NCBI GenBank assembly: GCA_023409435.1
Contig: JAEYHP010000042.1
Location: forward strand, 1 to 21,250
Length of the DNA: 21,250 nucleotides
From: Bacillota bacterium
Lineage (GTDB): Bacteria; Bacillota; Clostridia; Christensenellales; CAG-138
Direction: 5' to 3'
In this document: positions 1-6,753 of the stretch, piece by piece
How the letters are laid out: every line of letters begins with the position of its first letter
How positions within the stretch are numbered: position 1 is the first letter of the stretch
Made by a program: the position numbers and the translations under genes
Notes under the pieces: model-generated
The model's input: the letters and a program-made list of their open reading frames with translations, nothing else
Database searches by the model: none
Told to the model about the DNA's origin: nothing

Positions 1-50
1 CTTTCGATGGTTTCTCCCAAAGCCCTCATGTTTGTCCATTTCCGCTTCAT
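1..50 (-). CDS. Partial ORF, probable IS3-type OrfA (HTH) N-terminus
   Basis: Only the first 16 codons are inside the window. They read MKRKWTNMRALGETIE. The ATG is preceded by a perfect AGGAGG seven bases upstream, which makes the start convincing. N-termini of the form K-x-W-T/G-N-M-x-x-x-x-x-x-I are familiar from the short helix-turn-helix OrfA proteins of IS3-family elements in Clostridia, where OrfA binds the terminal repeats and is joined to the DDE catalytic OrfB by frameshifting. The identification is inferred from this short stretch plus the adjacent terminal-repeat-like sequence. The rest of the gene is off the left edge, so length and integrity cannot be judged. Confidence 0.5.
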   Translation of the reverse strand, partial: MKRKWTNMRALGETIE

Positions 51-57
51 ATAAATA

Positions 58-102
58 CCTCCTGCTGCAGTTATCCTACAACAGGAGGCTCTTTTTTCTC
101 AA
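58..102 (-). promoter_or_regulatory. Transposase promoter with Shine-Dalgarno-sequestering hairpin
   Basis: CCTCCTG (58-64) and CAGGAGG (82-88) are perfect complements with a 17-base loop. In a minus-strand transcript, the 58-64 segment is the ribosome binding site of the transposase ORF and 82-88 is an anti-SD. A candidate promoter, TTGAGA (97-102) and TAGGAT (73-78) with an 18-base spacer, would start RNA after the anti-SD. The element's own mRNA would then be open while read-through RNA would be masked. On the plus strand the same hairpin is followed by a T-run (92-97) and could act as a terminator. The pairing is seen; the function is inferred by analogy with IS10/IS50. Confidence 0.5.
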
Positions 103-151
103 TGTCCGTATTTACGGGTTCAGTTCAAAATGCCGGAGGGCCTTGTATATA

Positions 152-293
152 TTGGGGCGCTGCCCCAAACCCCGCCTAGGGTCGTAACGACCCTAGGAAC
201 CCATATTCGGTGACATCCCGTTTAAGGACACCGCAGACAAAAGGGATACCCAAGGGACGTGTCCCTTGGGTGGGGTTAGGGGCAAAGCCCCTA
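152..293. repeat. Composite palindromic intergenic repeat (two inverted double-hairpin units)
   Basis: Four strong hairpins occur in a row: TTGGGGC/GCCCCAA (152-168), CCTAGGGTCG/CGACCCTAGG (175-197), CCCAAGGGAC/GTCCCTTGGG (249-270) and TAGGGGC/GCCCCTA (277-293). The right half read on the minus strand repeats the order of the left half: a GGGGC-GCCCC hairpin, an AACCCC-rich spacer, then a YARGG-type hairpin. The block is therefore one imperfect palindrome of about 142 bases with compensatory sequence differences between stems. It fills the gap between the insertion sequence and the ECF S component gene and may terminate transcription of that gene. Confidence 0.7.
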
Positions 294-307
294 AAGGCCT
301 TTATAAA

Positions 308-883
308 CTATGCCCCCGCCTTGGGCGCGGGTCCCACCAGCTTCAGCTTGTACTGCTGGGGGAAGCTCTTCCACAGCAGGAACACAAGCAGGCAGGTACC
401 GATCTTATCCAGCAGATTGTTGATCACCTTGGGAATAAAGGAGGCGGCAAATATGCTACTCCCGCTTTCCCTGAGCCACAGGAACAGGAAGTCCATGCCC
501 GTGCCGGTCAGGCCACCATACACCCAGATGCCGATGGGCGTGCCGATGAGCGGCGCCACGATGCTCAAAATCAAGCCGGTGATGAGCGCAACGATAAAGT
601 TGAAAGAATACTTCTTTGCAATAAAGCCCACGATGATGCCAATGACCACATTGACCAGCAGGAACGGGATGTCCTTGACGTTGAACAGGATGCCGGTCAA
701 CAGGTTGGTCAGCCCGCCCACGGCCGCGCCGTACCACGGGCCTGCGAGTACCGCGACGAACACGGTGCCTATGGTATCGAGATACAGCGGCAGTTTTAGA
801 GAGCTTGTGAGTATGCCCAGCACGATGTTGGCGGCGACGGCGAGGGCGCAGAATACCAGGGTCCTTGTCTTTTCGTTTCGCAT
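308..883 (-). CDS. ECF transporter S component, CD3073-like
   Basis: This is a predicted membrane protein of 191 residues, the normal size for the substrate-binding S component of an energy-coupling-factor transporter, with about six hydrophobic segments. The N-terminal helix carries the small-residue pattern of S components (FCALAVAANIVLG) that docks on the shared EcfT scaffold. The ATG at 883 is chosen because AAAGGAG lies seven bases upstream; a longer in-frame start at 919 lacks such a site. It is the second gene of a unit with the TudS-like gene, whose stop lies 28 bases upstream. In C. difficile the homologous pair is named CD3072/CD3073, to my recollection. No EcfA or EcfT gene is present here, so it presumably uses a shared (group II) module. 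The substrate is unknown; the neighbour suggests a sulfur-containing or thiolated compound (inference). Confidence 0.8.
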   Translation of the reverse strand: MRNEKTRTLVFCALAVAANIVLGILTSSLKLPLYLDTIGTVFVAVLAGPWYGAAVGGLTNLLTGILFNVKDIPFLLVNVVIGIIVGFIAKKYSFNFIVALITGLILSIVAPLIGTPIGIWVYGGLTGTGMDFLFLWLRESGSSIFAASFIPKVINNLLDKIGTCLLVFLLWKSFPQQYKLKLVGPAPKAGA

Positions 884-911
884 GGCGTGCTCCTTTGTTG
901 TTTTTGAATGG

Positions 912-1484
912 CTATCCAATTAAATCCGGCGAAAAGGTATTCAAAGAGAATATGGGCAGGGTAAGGCCGCGTTCTTTTAGCAGCAGGGCAAGCTCTTCCG
1001 TGAATACGCCCATGCCTTCCGCTTCCCGCGCGGGGGTAAGGATCCTTTGCGTTTTATTTGCGCAGTAGAGTTCGCCGCCCCACTCGCCCGTACAGGTTTT
1101 GTTGACCCCGCAGCAGGGGCTTCCGTCAACCCCTAATACGCCGAGGAGGCGGAACCGCTCCGGGTGCGCGGCGTATTCCACAAGCTGATCCACAACGGGC
1201 GCAAGGAGCGTCCTGCAATGCGCGCGGAAAAAGGGGTTGTCGAACTGCTCTTTGACATGCCCCCACCGGAGCGCGCCATACAGCATATACTCCGGGCAGG
1301 GAAGCTGAATGAGGCCCACGCCGTTTTGCAGCAGGGCCTGTACCGCCCGCTCGCGCAACGCGCGCTCCGCCTCATATTCCTCCATATTGAAGGAAACGAC
1401 CTTGGCGGCCGCGTTCAATACGCAATGGCATACCGCCATAACGCCGCTTGGTGCGGTGCCATTCGAAAGCTGTTTTTTTGGCAT
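912..1484 (-). CDS. TudS-related putative desulfidase (CD3072-like, DUF523-type)
   Basis: This is a soluble protein of 190 residues. It has the cysteine pattern of the DUF523/TudS group: CHC near residues 19-21, LPCPE at 61-65, and GSPCCGVNKTCTG around 121-133. In the thiouracil desulfidase TudS, conserved cysteines hold a [4Fe-4S] cluster with one open iron site that takes sulfur from the substrate; here C19 or C21, C63 and C124 or C125 are the likely ligands. The start ATG at 1484 has a weak AGGA about nine bases upstream. A well-formed promoter precedes it, and the ECF S component follows in the same direction. Together they suggest uptake and then desulfuration of a thiolated small molecule. 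Family membership is fairly sure; substrate and activity are inferred. Confidence 0.8.
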   Translation of the reverse strand: MPKKQLSNGTAPSGVMAVCHCVLNAAAKVVSFNMEEYEAERALRERAVQALLQNGVGLIQLPCPEYMLYGALRWGHVKEQFDNPFFRAHCRTLLAPVVDQLVEYAAHPERFRLLGVLGVDGSPCCGVNKTCTGEWGGELYCANKTQRILTPAREAEGMGVFTEELALLLKERGLTLPIFSLNTFSPDLIG

Positions 1485-1516
1485 CTTAATCCATTCCTGT
1501 GCTGATGTGTGTATCT

Positions 1517-1545
1517 ATCATAACCGCCGCAGGAAAAAGCGTCAA
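1517..1545 (-). promoter_or_regulatory. Sigma-A promoter of the tudS-like/ECF-S unit
   Basis: On the minus strand TTGACG (1540-1545) and TATGAT (1517-1522) are separated by exactly 17 bases, giving five of six matches at each box. Transcription would start near 1510, leaving a leader of about 25 bases before the ATG at 1484. A 13-base palindrome, ATAGAATTTCTAT (1572-1584), lies upstream of the -35 box and could be a regulator site, but this is speculative. Confidence 0.75.
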
Positions 1546-1632
1546 CCTTTTTGGAGAATAACGCTTATTATATAGAATTTCTATGAAACCGCCTGCCGTT
1601 ACGAGAAGGTACAGGAAAAAGAAGCCGGGCGG

Positions 1633-2970
1633 TTACCGGATGCTCTGCGGGAAACAGAACAGGTTACATGGGTCATAAGCCTGCTTGACGCGGCGCAGGC
1701 GCTGGGCGTTGCCGCCGTAGTATGCCTGCATATAGTTGCGGTTCAGCAGGCTTGGGAAGTTGATATACGCGCCCGGGGTAATACTCTGCAAATAACCGTA
1801 ACGCGGGCGCATCCACTCCAATACTGCCGGTTCCGCCGCGTTATGCGCCCAGCGTGTTTCCAGGTCGATGATATAGGGGGCGTCGCGGTAGAAAAACGCT
1901 GTTTCCTGCGGCGCGGTTGCTTGTACGCGCCCGCCCAGGCCAAACAGACCGATGGAGGCGTACTCCGCGCCAGGCGCGCGCGTGGCGATAAGGGATATGA
2001 TGCGCTTCATTTCCTGCGGGCTGAAAGCCTGCGGTGCAAAGCGCCCGGCATCCCTGAACTTTTCATAAGGAGGGTACCCCTGTTCCACGGTGCGGATGGC
2101 TTCTAAAAATGTGGTTTCCATCATCGTTACGGTGACGCCGGGCAGCGTCAGGAACGGCTGCAGGGAGGCTTTCGCCTTTGCCCGCGTACCATAGTAGATG
2201 CCGCGTACGAAAAACCCATAGCCAAGTTCCGCGGAATTGAATATGCGGCACAGCGGCGTAAAGCGAAAGTCATCCTGCCTAAGCCAAGATTGGAAGCGTG
2301 AAAACACCTCGATGCCCATGGCAAGCGCCATGCCGGATGCGGTGATGTTGACATATGTCACGTCAAACAGCCTGGGCGGCAACCGGTAAATAAGCTCTGT
2401 CACCACACCAAAGTTGCCGCCTCCTCCGCCCCGCAATGCAAAAAACAGATCCGGCTCGCTCGCCTCGCTTACGCGGTGGAGATCGCCGCTGCTGTCAATC
2501 AGACGCGCGCCAATCAGGCTGTCGCATGTCAGGCCAAACATGCGCGCGCTCATCCCCCAGCCGCCGCCCTGCGTCAGACCGGCAGCTCCTACCGTGGGGC
2601 ATGTGCCGCTTGGGAAAGGGTATCCCGCTCCGCCGATTAGCTCGTAAAGGGCTGTATTTTGTACCCCCGCGCCAATGCGCACAATGCCGAGTGCGGGATC
2701 GATTGCGCCATGGTTCATACGCCGCATATCCAGCACAACGACATTGTCGCCAATGCAGAAGCCCTCATAATTGTGCCCGCCGCCGCGCACGCGCACGGAG
2801 CAGCCACGGCGTCTCGCCTCACGGACGGCGAATGCAACATCCTGCTCGTTTTCACAGTACACAATGGCTGCGGGAAAACGCTGTATGGAGCGGTTATAGA
2901 TCTGTCTCGCTTGCTGGTAACCTGGAGAAGCAGGCAGAATAATTTCGGGAAAGGCGCAATTGGAATTCAT
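1633..2970 (-). CDS. FAD-linked oxidase, BBE-like, predicted bicovalent flavin (paralogue A)
   Basis: This is a VAO/PCMH-fold flavoprotein with an N-terminal FAD_binding_4 domain and a C-terminal berberine-bridge (BBE) segment (YYGGNAQRLRRVKQAYDP near the end). Counting from the ATG at 2970 it has 445 residues. H66 in GGGHNYEG and C124 in SGTCPTVG match the two residues that attach FAD through both 8-alpha and 6 positions in gluco-oligosaccharide and berberine-bridge oxidases. Such enzymes oxidise sugars, alcohols or other small molecules and pass electrons to oxygen or another acceptor; the substrate cannot be read from sequence. The frame extends to a GTG at 3021, but its AGGAG abuts the codon and those residues are not conserved in the paralogue at 5224-6561. 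The ATG shared by both is therefore preferred, although it has no clear ribosome binding site. No export signal is obvious. Confidence 0.85.
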   Translation of the reverse strand: MNSNCAFPEIILPASPGYQQARQIYNRSIQRFPAAIVYCENEQDVAFAVREARRRGCSVRVRGGGHNYEGFCIGDNVVVLDMRRMNHGAIDPALGIVRIGAGVQNTALYELIGGAGYPFPSGTCPTVGAAGLTQGGGWGMSARMFGLTCDSLIGARLIDSSGDLHRVSEASEPDLFFALRGGGGGNFGVVTELIYRLPPRLFDVTYVNITASGMALAMGIEVFSRFQSWLRQDDFRFTPLCRIFNSAELGYGFFVRGIYYGTRAKAKASLQPFLTLPGVTVTMMETTFLEAIRTVEQGYPPYEKFRDAGRFAPQAFSPQEMKRIISLIATRAPGAEYASIGLFGLGGRVQATAPQETAFFYRDAPYIIDLETRWAHNAAEPAVLEWMRPRYGYLQSITPGAYINFPSLLNRNYMQAYYGGNAQRLRRVKQAYDPCNLFCFPQSIR

Positions 2971-3018
2971 CGGGCACTGGCTGTACATATGCTGTAAAGT
3001 TTTGTTTTGTGATACGTA

Positions 3019-3066
3019 CACTCCTCTCTATATGCAGTGTATGACAAGAGAAACAAAGTGGTTCAA
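3019..3066 (-). promoter_or_regulatory. Upstream element of oxidase A, conserved with oxidase B
   Basis: On the minus strand this reads TTGAAC (3061-3066), 16 bases, TCATAC (3039-3044), then ACTG and GAGGAGTG (3019-3026). The paralogue has GAAC, 16 bases, TCATAG, ACTG and GAGGAGTG at 6607-6650. The shared spacing suggests a promoter with an unusual -10 and a retained leader. Conservation between the two copies is seen; promoter function is inferred. Confidence 0.4.
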
Positions 3067-3078
3067 TGCCTATAAATA

Positions 3079-3098
3079 AAGACGCCCAAGGGCGTCTT
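3079..3098 (-). terminator. Hairpin terminator downstream of the EAL-CBS-GGDEF gene
   Basis: AAGACGCCC (3079-3087) and GGGCGTCTT (3090-3098) form a perfect nine-base stem with a two-base apex. On the minus strand it is followed by TTTATTTATA, so it should end transcription coming from the c-di-GMP gene before the oxidase A promoter. The plus-strand flank is less T-rich. Confidence 0.6.
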
Positions 3099-3107
3099 AG
3101 CTTTTCG

Positions 3108-3129
3108 AAAAAGTGCGCAGTACTTTTTT
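3108..3129 (-). terminator. Second hairpin, AAAAAGT/ACTTTTT
   Basis: AAAAAGT (3108-3114) pairs with ACTTTTT (3122-3128) around a seven-base loop. U-runs would form on either strand. It lies 10 bases from the preceding hairpin and may act as a back-up terminator for the minus-strand gene ending at 3310. The stem is AT-rich and therefore weak. Confidence 0.4.
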
Positions 3130-3137
3130 GAGGATTA

Positions 3138-3240
3138 CAGGAACAACCTGTGCCTACGGCACGGGCGGCTGTTCCTGCAAGGAAAGCCTCGCGCCGCAAG
3201 GCCTTCCGCCGCCACCGCTGCGGCCCCCCGAACCCCCAAG
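3138..3240. repeat. GC-rich nested hairpin block (REP-like)
   Basis: CAGGAACA (3138-3145) pairs with TGTTCCTG (3170-3177), with GTGCC-TAC-GGCAC nested inside at 3150-3162. GGAAAGCCT (3181-3189) then pairs with AGGCCTTCC (3199-3207) with one mismatch, and a C-rich tail (CCCCCCGAACCCCCAAGG) follows. The composition differs from the flanking AT-richer spacer. I see no coding signal here. The remaining spacer up to 3310 holds nothing I recognise. Confidence 0.5.
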
Positions 3241-3309
3241 GATTTTTCACAGACTGAGATTTTCAGAGGACATCTTTAATATACGGCTCCGCAGGGCATC
3301 CTCCATCGG

Positions 3310-5073
3310 TTACAATACCAAGTACGAGCTTCCCGGAATCAGCTTGCACTCCTTTTTGATGCGGCTGGCCTCGGCAGTCAGGGAGTATACGTCGCAGAAA
3401 CGGTTTTCCGTTACCCGTATGCCCGCGATGGAGAGGGAGATCATGGGGAACTGCTCGATCATCCCCTGCCGGTTTTTTGTAATGATATAGCCGTTCTGAG
3501 CATCCTCCGCCTTGTAGAAGGCGCGGATACTCATATCAAAATCTGCAATCAGCGCGCGGCAGATTTCCTCCGCGCTTTCGGTCTGCACAATGCTTACAAA
3601 ATCATCTCCGCCTACGTGGCCGATAAACGCATCATCCGGCATATGGGTTTTGATGCACAGCGCCAGATGCTTGATCACACGGTCCCCGTTCTCAAACCCG
3701 TAGACATCGTTGTAAGCCTTGAAGTTGTCGATGTCAAAGTACAGCACGCTGCGGCTTTCACGCTCAAGCAGCATGCCGGAAAGCGCCTTTTCTATGAGGA
3801 TATTGCCGGGGAGTGCTGTGAGCGGGTTTAATTGCGTGGCGTTGTTGACTTCTATTTCGATCGTTTTGTTGAGCAGATCCTTGATTGTGACGATGCCGTA
3901 ATACTTGCCTTCGAGCGTCACGGTAATAAAGTCGTATACGTTTTCCTCCGGGCGGGCCATGGCCAGCTTGCCCGAAAGCGTGACGGGCGTCTTATAGTCA
4001 AGCGTTAAAAACTCCCGGTCCATAACGGAGGCAATGGTTTTTCTGGAATAGAGGCTGTATCCGTACACGCCGGCGACGATGGTATTCACCCGGTTGCGCG
4101 TAACGACGCCCTGCACGTACCCGTCCCTGGTTACGCAGAAGCCCTGCAGTTCCGGCTTTTTTAACAGCATGGCGTAGGCTTCCTGAATCATGACCTGCTC
4201 GTTGACGGAGGGGGCGGGGATGCACAGGTTGCCAATGAACACCTCGGCCAGGTTGTAGCCGAACAGATGGTTTTTTTTCGCGTTGATGTCGGTGATGGTT
4301 TCCACAATATCCTGATCGAGCGGTGAAAGCGCGGTGCTGGGGCGCTTGATAAAATAGCCCTGCCCGTACTGGACGCCGATGTGTATGAGCGTTTCCAGCT
4401 CGGAAAGCGTCTCGATGCCTTCGGCGATCAGGTATGTGCCGGTGATCTTGGCGAACTCCTGCATGCTTTTCACCAGCGCCTGCTTGACGGTATCCTTATC
4501 AATATTGCGGATGAGCTGCATGTCCAGCTTGAGATAATGCGGATGGATGTCGGAGATCAGGTTCAGGCCGGAGTAGCCCGCGCCCGCGTCGTCTATGGCG
4601 ATCTGGTAGTTCTGGTTCTTATAATAATGGATAATTTCCTTGAACTCCCCGATATCCCTTACGGCGGAACGCTCGGTAATTTCAAATATGATGCGGTTGG
4701 GGTTGATATCGAATTCCTCAAGATACTCCCGGGTGAAGCCCTTTTGGAATTTTGCGTCCTCCATTACGCTGGGGTTGACGTTTAAAAACAGCGTAGTATC
4801 GGACTTGGCGCACTGCATGGCGGAAAGCGCTTTGGTGCGGCACAGACGCTCGAGCTCCCAAAGCTCCTTGCTGGCTTCCGCCACGGCAAAGAGCATGGCG
4901 GGGCTTTCCATATCGGTGCCCTTGGGCCCGCGGGAAAGCGCTTCATATCCCAGCACAGCGCCGTCACGAAGCGAGACGATGGGCTGGAACACCGAGGTGA
5001 TGGAGGCCTGCTCCAAAATATCCATGAGCTGCTCCTTATAGGCAAGCAGATTCGTCTCATGCGCTGTACTCAT
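3310..5073 (-). CDS. EAL-CBS-GGDEF cyclic-di-GMP signalling protein
   Basis: This 587-residue cytoplasmic protein has three modules. Residues 20-250 are an EAL phosphodiesterase domain with all catalytic positions visible: E44 in YEALSRGP, N99 in NVNP, E131 in FEITER, D161-D162 in IDDAGAG, K182 in LKLD and E218 in AEGIE. It should therefore hydrolyse c-di-GMP to pGpG. Residues 285-405 look like a CBS pair, commonly a nucleotide-sensing module. Residues 414-587 are a GGDEF domain with the metal-binding FDIDNF, but the signature is GGDDF (488-492) and the usual preceding Arg-Leu is His-Val. Cyclase activity is therefore uncertain and a GTP-sensing role is possible. No membrane segment is seen. 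The start is supported by GAGGA five bases upstream. The gene sits between two paralogous oxidases, which looks like an intrusion into, or a duplication around, that locus. Confidence 0.92.
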   Translation of the reverse strand: MSTAHETNLLAYKEQLMDILEQASITSVFQPIVSLRDGAVLGYEALSRGPKGTDMESPAMLFAVAEASKELWELERLCRTKALSAMQCAKSDTTLFLNVNPSVMEDAKFQKGFTREYLEEFDINPNRIIFEITERSAVRDIGEFKEIIHYYKNQNYQIAIDDAGAGYSGLNLISDIHPHYLKLDMQLIRNIDKDTVKQALVKSMQEFAKITGTYLIAEGIETLSELETLIHIGVQYGQGYFIKRPSTALSPLDQDIVETITDINAKKNHLFGYNLAEVFIGNLCIPAPSVNEQVMIQEAYAMLLKKPELQGFCVTRDGYVQGVVTRNRVNTIVAGVYGYSLYSRKTIASVMDREFLTLDYKTPVTLSGKLAMARPEENVYDFITVTLEGKYYGIVTIKDLLNKTIEIEVNNATQLNPLTALPGNILIEKALSGMLLERESRSVLYFDIDNFKAYNDVYGFENGDRVIKHLALCIKTHMPDDAFIGHVGGDDFVSIVQTESAEEICRALIADFDMSIRAFYKAEDAQNGYIITKNRQGMIEQFPMISLSIAGIRVTENRFCDVYSLTAEASRIKKECKLIPGSSYLVL

Positions 5074-5223
5074 ACGTTCCTCTTGCGGGTTTTGCCGCCG
5101 GATGTCTATTTATACGTTTTATATCGGCACATATTGGATAGGATAAACGCAGTTGCCGCATACAGGTATCAAATATATGTAAAACTTATATTCCGGTGCA
5201 AATCCGCTCAGGAAACCGGGTAT

Positions 5224-6561
5224 TTACCGGATGCCCTGCGGGAAGGCGAATAGGTTTGCTGGGTCATAGGTCTGTTTGACACGGCGCAAGCGCTCTGCAT
5301 TGCCGCCGTAATAGGCGCGCATATAATCGGCATTTAGAAGGCTTGGAAAATTAATAAACGCGCCAGGAGTAATGCTTTGCAGGTATAAAAAACGCGGCTC
5401 ATACCACGCAAGGTTATAAAGCTCCGCGGTATCCTCCTCCCACCGCGTTTGAAGTTCAATAATGTAGGGCGCGTTGCGGTAAAAGAACGCCGTCTGCTCA
5501 GGAGGAACCTCTTTTACGCGGCCGCCCAGACCGGAAAGGATAATGGAAGCATCGATAGAGCCCGCAGCGCGCATGGCGATGAGGGAGATGATATTCCGTA
5601 TTTCTTCCTGATTGAGGCGGTCCGGCGCAAACCGGCCGGCAGAGCGGAATTTTTCAGGCATTGGAGAGCTTCTCTCCACCGTTCGGATGGCCTCCAGAAA
5701 CGTGGTTTCATTGAGCGTGACAGCTGCGCCCGGCAGCGAAAGAAAGGCTTGCAGCGAGGCCTCCGCCTCCGCTCCCGTGCCGAAATAAATGCCGGTCATG
5801 GAAAAACCGTACTCATCGTTTTCGGAGTTGAAAATACGGATCATCGGCGTAAACCGTTGGTCGTCCGAACTCTGCCAGTCCTGAAAGCTGGAAAACAGGG
5901 TGGCCGCAACGTCAAGTGAGGCGCCGGTTGCGGAAATGTTCACATAGGTGACGTGAAAGAGCTGTTCGGGCAGCGCATAAGTGAGCTCCGTCACCACGCC
6001 GAAATTGCCGCCCCCGCCGCCGCGCAGCGCAAAAAACAGATCCGGCTCGGAGGTCTCGCTGGTATCATGCAGTATTCCCATACTGTCCACCATTTGCGCG
6101 CCTACAAGAGAGTCGCATGTCAAGCCAAACATTCGGGAGGAAAGCCCCCAGCCGCCGCCGAGCGTCACCCCGACTGCGGCGACCGATGGGCAGGTGCCGC
6201 TGGGGAACGGGTACCCCGCTCTTCCCACCAGCTCATAGAGCCCTGCGTTTCTCGCGCCCGGGCCAACACGCACCAAATTTTGCGCCGTATCGAGTTCGGT
6301 TTCTATCATGCGGCCCGTATCGATGACGACGGCGCTGTTTCCCACGCAAAACCCCTCATAATTGTGGCCGCCGGTGCGGATGCGCGCCTTGCTGCCCGTA
6401 CGCCTGGTCTCCCGAACGGCATACAGGACATCCTCCACGGTGCGGCAATATAGAATGGCTGCGGGGAACTTCTGGATCGAGCGGTTGAATATCTGCCGGG
6501 ACCTTTCATACTGCGGCGAGGACGGCAAAATAATTTCCGGCTGGCCATATTCAATATCCAT
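5224..6561 (-). CDS. FAD-linked oxidase, BBE-like, predicted bicovalent flavin (paralogue B)
   Basis: This is a close paralogue of the protein at 1633-2970; by eye roughly two thirds of aligned residues are identical, with almost no gaps. From the ATG at 6561 it has 445 residues. The flavin-attachment residues fall at the same numbers, H66 in GGHNYEG and C124 in SGTCPSVA. The C-terminal BBE motif is YYGGNAERLRRVKQTYDP. The reading frame is open to a GTG at 6576 directly after a TAG stop, so it cannot extend further. The good GAGGAGTG site lies 46 bases upstream of the ATG and the actual start is unsure. Differences in the substrate-side half suggest the two copies may accept different substrates. 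The 150-base spacer upstream of the c-di-GMP gene shows no clear terminator. Confidence 0.85.
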   Translation of the reverse strand: MDIEYGQPEIILPSSPQYERSRQIFNRSIQKFPAAILYCRTVEDVLYAVRETRRTGSKARIRTGGHNYEGFCVGNSAVVIDTGRMIETELDTAQNLVRVGPGARNAGLYELVGRAGYPFPSGTCPSVAAVGVTLGGGWGLSSRMFGLTCDSLVGAQMVDSMGILHDTSETSEPDLFFALRGGGGGNFGVVTELTYALPEQLFHVTYVNISATGASLDVAATLFSSFQDWQSSDDQRFTPMIRIFNSENDEYGFSMTGIYFGTGAEAEASLQAFLSLPGAAVTLNETTFLEAIRTVERSSPMPEKFRSAGRFAPDRLNQEEIRNIISLIAMRAAGSIDASIILSGLGGRVKEVPPEQTAFFYRNAPYIIELQTRWEEDTAELYNLAWYEPRFLYLQSITPGAFINFPSLLNADYMRAYYGGNAERLRRVKQTYDPANLFAFPQGIR

Positions 6562-6606
6562 GCTGCTATGCTGCACCTATTTGATTTTGATGGGGTAGCG
6601 TAGGCG

Positions 6607-6650
6607 CACTCCTCGCTCCAGTCTATGACGGGGAGCGCGGGCGGGTTCGG
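6607..6650 (-). promoter_or_regulatory. Upstream element of oxidase B, with a possible 10-codon leader
   Basis: On the minus strand it reads CCGAAC (6645-6650), 16 bases, TCATAG (6623-6628), ACTG and GAGGAGTG (6607-6614), matching the element before oxidase A. A GTG at 6609 would open a 10-codon frame (VRLRYPIKIK) ending in TAG directly before the GTG at 6576. In oxidase A the corresponding frame stays open into the protein. It may be a decayed N-terminus or a leader peptide. Confidence 0.35.
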
Positions 6651-6676
6651 ATGTCATAAGTTTCGGCTAACAAAAA

Positions 6677-6696
6677 AGCGCCCCATTTAGGGCGTT
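6677..6696 (-). terminator. Rho-independent terminator of the small HTH gene
   Basis: The stem is AGCGCCC (6677-6683) against GGGCGTT (6690-6696) with one G-T pair and a short loop. On the minus strand it is followed by TTTTTT (6672-6677). It lies about 60 bases beyond the stop of the regulator at 6754-6963, and insulates the oxidase B promoter. The plus-strand flank also has an A/T-rich tract. Confidence 0.65.
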
Positions 6697-6753
6697 GCTA
6701 TAAAAAAACCGTGAGAAGCCGGACTTTCGCGGGCATCGACAAAAGAGGCTATG

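Larger units (their letters stand above)
1..127 (-). mobile_element. IS3-like insertion sequence, 5' end only (continues beyond left edge)
   Basis: Read on the minus strand, the element would begin at 127 with TGAACTGAACCCGTAAATAC and run through a GGACA box to about 103. This resembles the terminal inverted repeats of IS3-family (IS150-like) elements, which start TG and have a central CCC and a GGACA box. A transposase-type ORF with a strong ribosome binding site starts 77 bases inside this end, as expected for orfA. The other end and any target duplication lie outside the window, so the element cannot be closed and the assignment rests on resemblance. Confidence 0.55.

Noticed and set aside
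210..923. Plus-strand open frame (237 codons) over the ECF S component
   Set aside because: The minus-strand frame gives a coherent S-component membrane protein with a good ribosome binding site; the plus frame starts inside the palindromic repeat.
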